Translations under genes and position numbers: made by a program
NCBI RefSeq assembly: GCF_005047595.1
Contig: NZ_SUPL01000001.1
Location: 124,001-188,000 of the forward strand
DNA from: Pontimicrobium aquaticum
GTDB lineage: Bacteria > Bacteroidota > Bacteroidia > Flavobacteriales > Flavobacteriaceae
Direction of reading: 5' to 3'
Length of the DNA: 64,000 nucleotides
Notes under the pieces: model-generated
What the model was told of the DNA's origin: nothing
Database searches by the model: none
Seen by the model: only the letters and a program-made list of their open reading frames with translations
In this document: one piece after another, positions 63,599 to 64,000 of the stretch
Layout of the letters: every line of letters begins with the position of its first letter
Position numbering within the stretch: position 1 is the stretch's first letter

Positions 63599-64000
63599 TT
63601 AAACAAATAAAAAAAACCACCGAATATTTAATAGAAAAAGGATTTGACAAACCAGAAATAGGCATTATTCTAGGTACTGGTTTAGAGCAGCTTCTTAATG
63701 AAATAGACATTATTAATGAAGTTAGTTACAACCATATTCCATACTTCCCAACAGCTACTGTAGAGTTCCATAAAGGAAAGTTAATTTATGGTGTTTTGGA
63801 AGGCAAAAAAGTAGTCGTTATGCAAGGTCGCTTTCATGTATATGAAGGCTACTCACTTCAAGATGTGACGTATCCTGTTCGTATTATGGAAAAATTAGGC
63901 ATTCATACGTTATTAGTATCTAATGCCTCAGGCGCAATTAATTTGAATTTTAACAAAGGTGAATTAATGCTTATTGATGACCATATTAATCTTCAAGGTA
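63595..64000 (+). CDS. Purine-nucleoside phosphorylase (3' end beyond window)
   Basis: Starts at ATG 63595, overlapping the stop of the previous gene by 4 bases (ATGA). 135 residues are visible. The type I PNP motifs [23 protein letters not shown] and [25 protein letters not shown] are present. In this cluster it would remove adenine from the adenosyl-arsenic intermediate, leaving the ribose-arsenic core. It could also be the housekeeping nucleoside phosphorylase. The symbol punA is plausible but not certain. Confidence 0.92.
   Translation, partial: MIKQIKKTTEYLIEKGFDKPEIGIILGTGLEQLLNEIDIINEVSYNHIPYFPTATVEFHKGKLIYGVLEGKKVVVMQGRFHVYEGYSLQDVTYPVRIMEKLGIHTLLVSNASGAINLNFNKGELMLIDDHINLQG

Noticed and set aside
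1-64000. Insertion sequences, prophage, toxin-antitoxin or defence genes
   Set aside because: I found no transposase, integrase, phage structural, restriction, CRISPR-associated or toxin family in any frame.

Overview
The window is AT-rich chromosomal DNA from a member of the Bacteroidota, almost certainly a marine-type Flavobacteriaceae. The evidence is a SusC/SusD pair, a type IX secretion-like C-terminal tail, LytTR/LytS and membrane-tethered AraC regulators, many TlpA/DUF4369 thioredoxins, DUF5916, DUF4097, a TAnnTTTG-type promoter element, and an arsenosugar (arsS) cluster. No species is claimed.

Region 1 (1-31.9 kb) is almost entirely on the minus strand. It is an accessory island of exported enzymes: M28, M1 and DUF885 metallopeptidases, PaiB, two serine hydrolases of the beta-lactamase fold, two tandem metallo-beta-lactamase-fold hydrolases, three alpha/beta hydrolases, an LRR protein, a TolB-like propeller, a DUF5916 barrel, four thioredoxin-fold proteins (one with a single cysteine), LolA-like and DUF3108-like proteins and an NHL propeller. 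Nearly every product begins with a Sec or lipoprotein signal. The region shows decay and local duplication: two genes are broken by one extra A in a short A run, the tail of an S41 peptidase remains, and an M1 C-terminal copy is joined to a scar of the paiB start. A recurrent intergenic motif sits upstream of five of these genes. An AraC-type regulator with seven membrane helices lies near the left edge. A LytS/LytTR two-component pair closes the region.

Region 2 (31.9-39.9 kb) is on the plus strand. It holds a susC/susD pair, divergent from the LytTR regulator, with helically phased AAAGCAT repeats in the divergent promoter. A strong terminator follows, then a UlaG-like hydrolase whose upstream region shares a sequence block with the susC promoter, a lipoprotein and a VOC protein.

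Region 3 (39.9-48.6 kb) is minus strand again and continues the island: Ig-like lipoprotein, propellers, alpha/beta hydrolases, an M61 peptidase and a second membrane AraC regulator. The M61 gene ends in A AAA AAC TAA. An S33-type hydrolase domain with no start codon or signal peptide follows at once in the -1 frame, so the two may be expressed as one secreted fusion by frameshifting, or be a fusion gene broken by an A-run indel. This is the most unusual feature seen. The island ends at a decayed tRNA-like sequence with its terminator still present (about 48.6 kb).

Region 4 (48.7-64 kb) looks like core genome: trxB, a class V aminotransferase, a DsbD-type reductase with a duplicated N-terminal domain, an ECF sigma factor / HEAT-repeat anti-sigma / DUF4097 / TlpA unit, and an M16 peptidase. 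On the plus strand an arsenosugar cluster follows (carboxymuconolactone-decarboxylase-like protein, ArsS, rhodanese, DUF2064 glycosyltransferase-like protein, purine-nucleoside phosphorylase running off the right edge).
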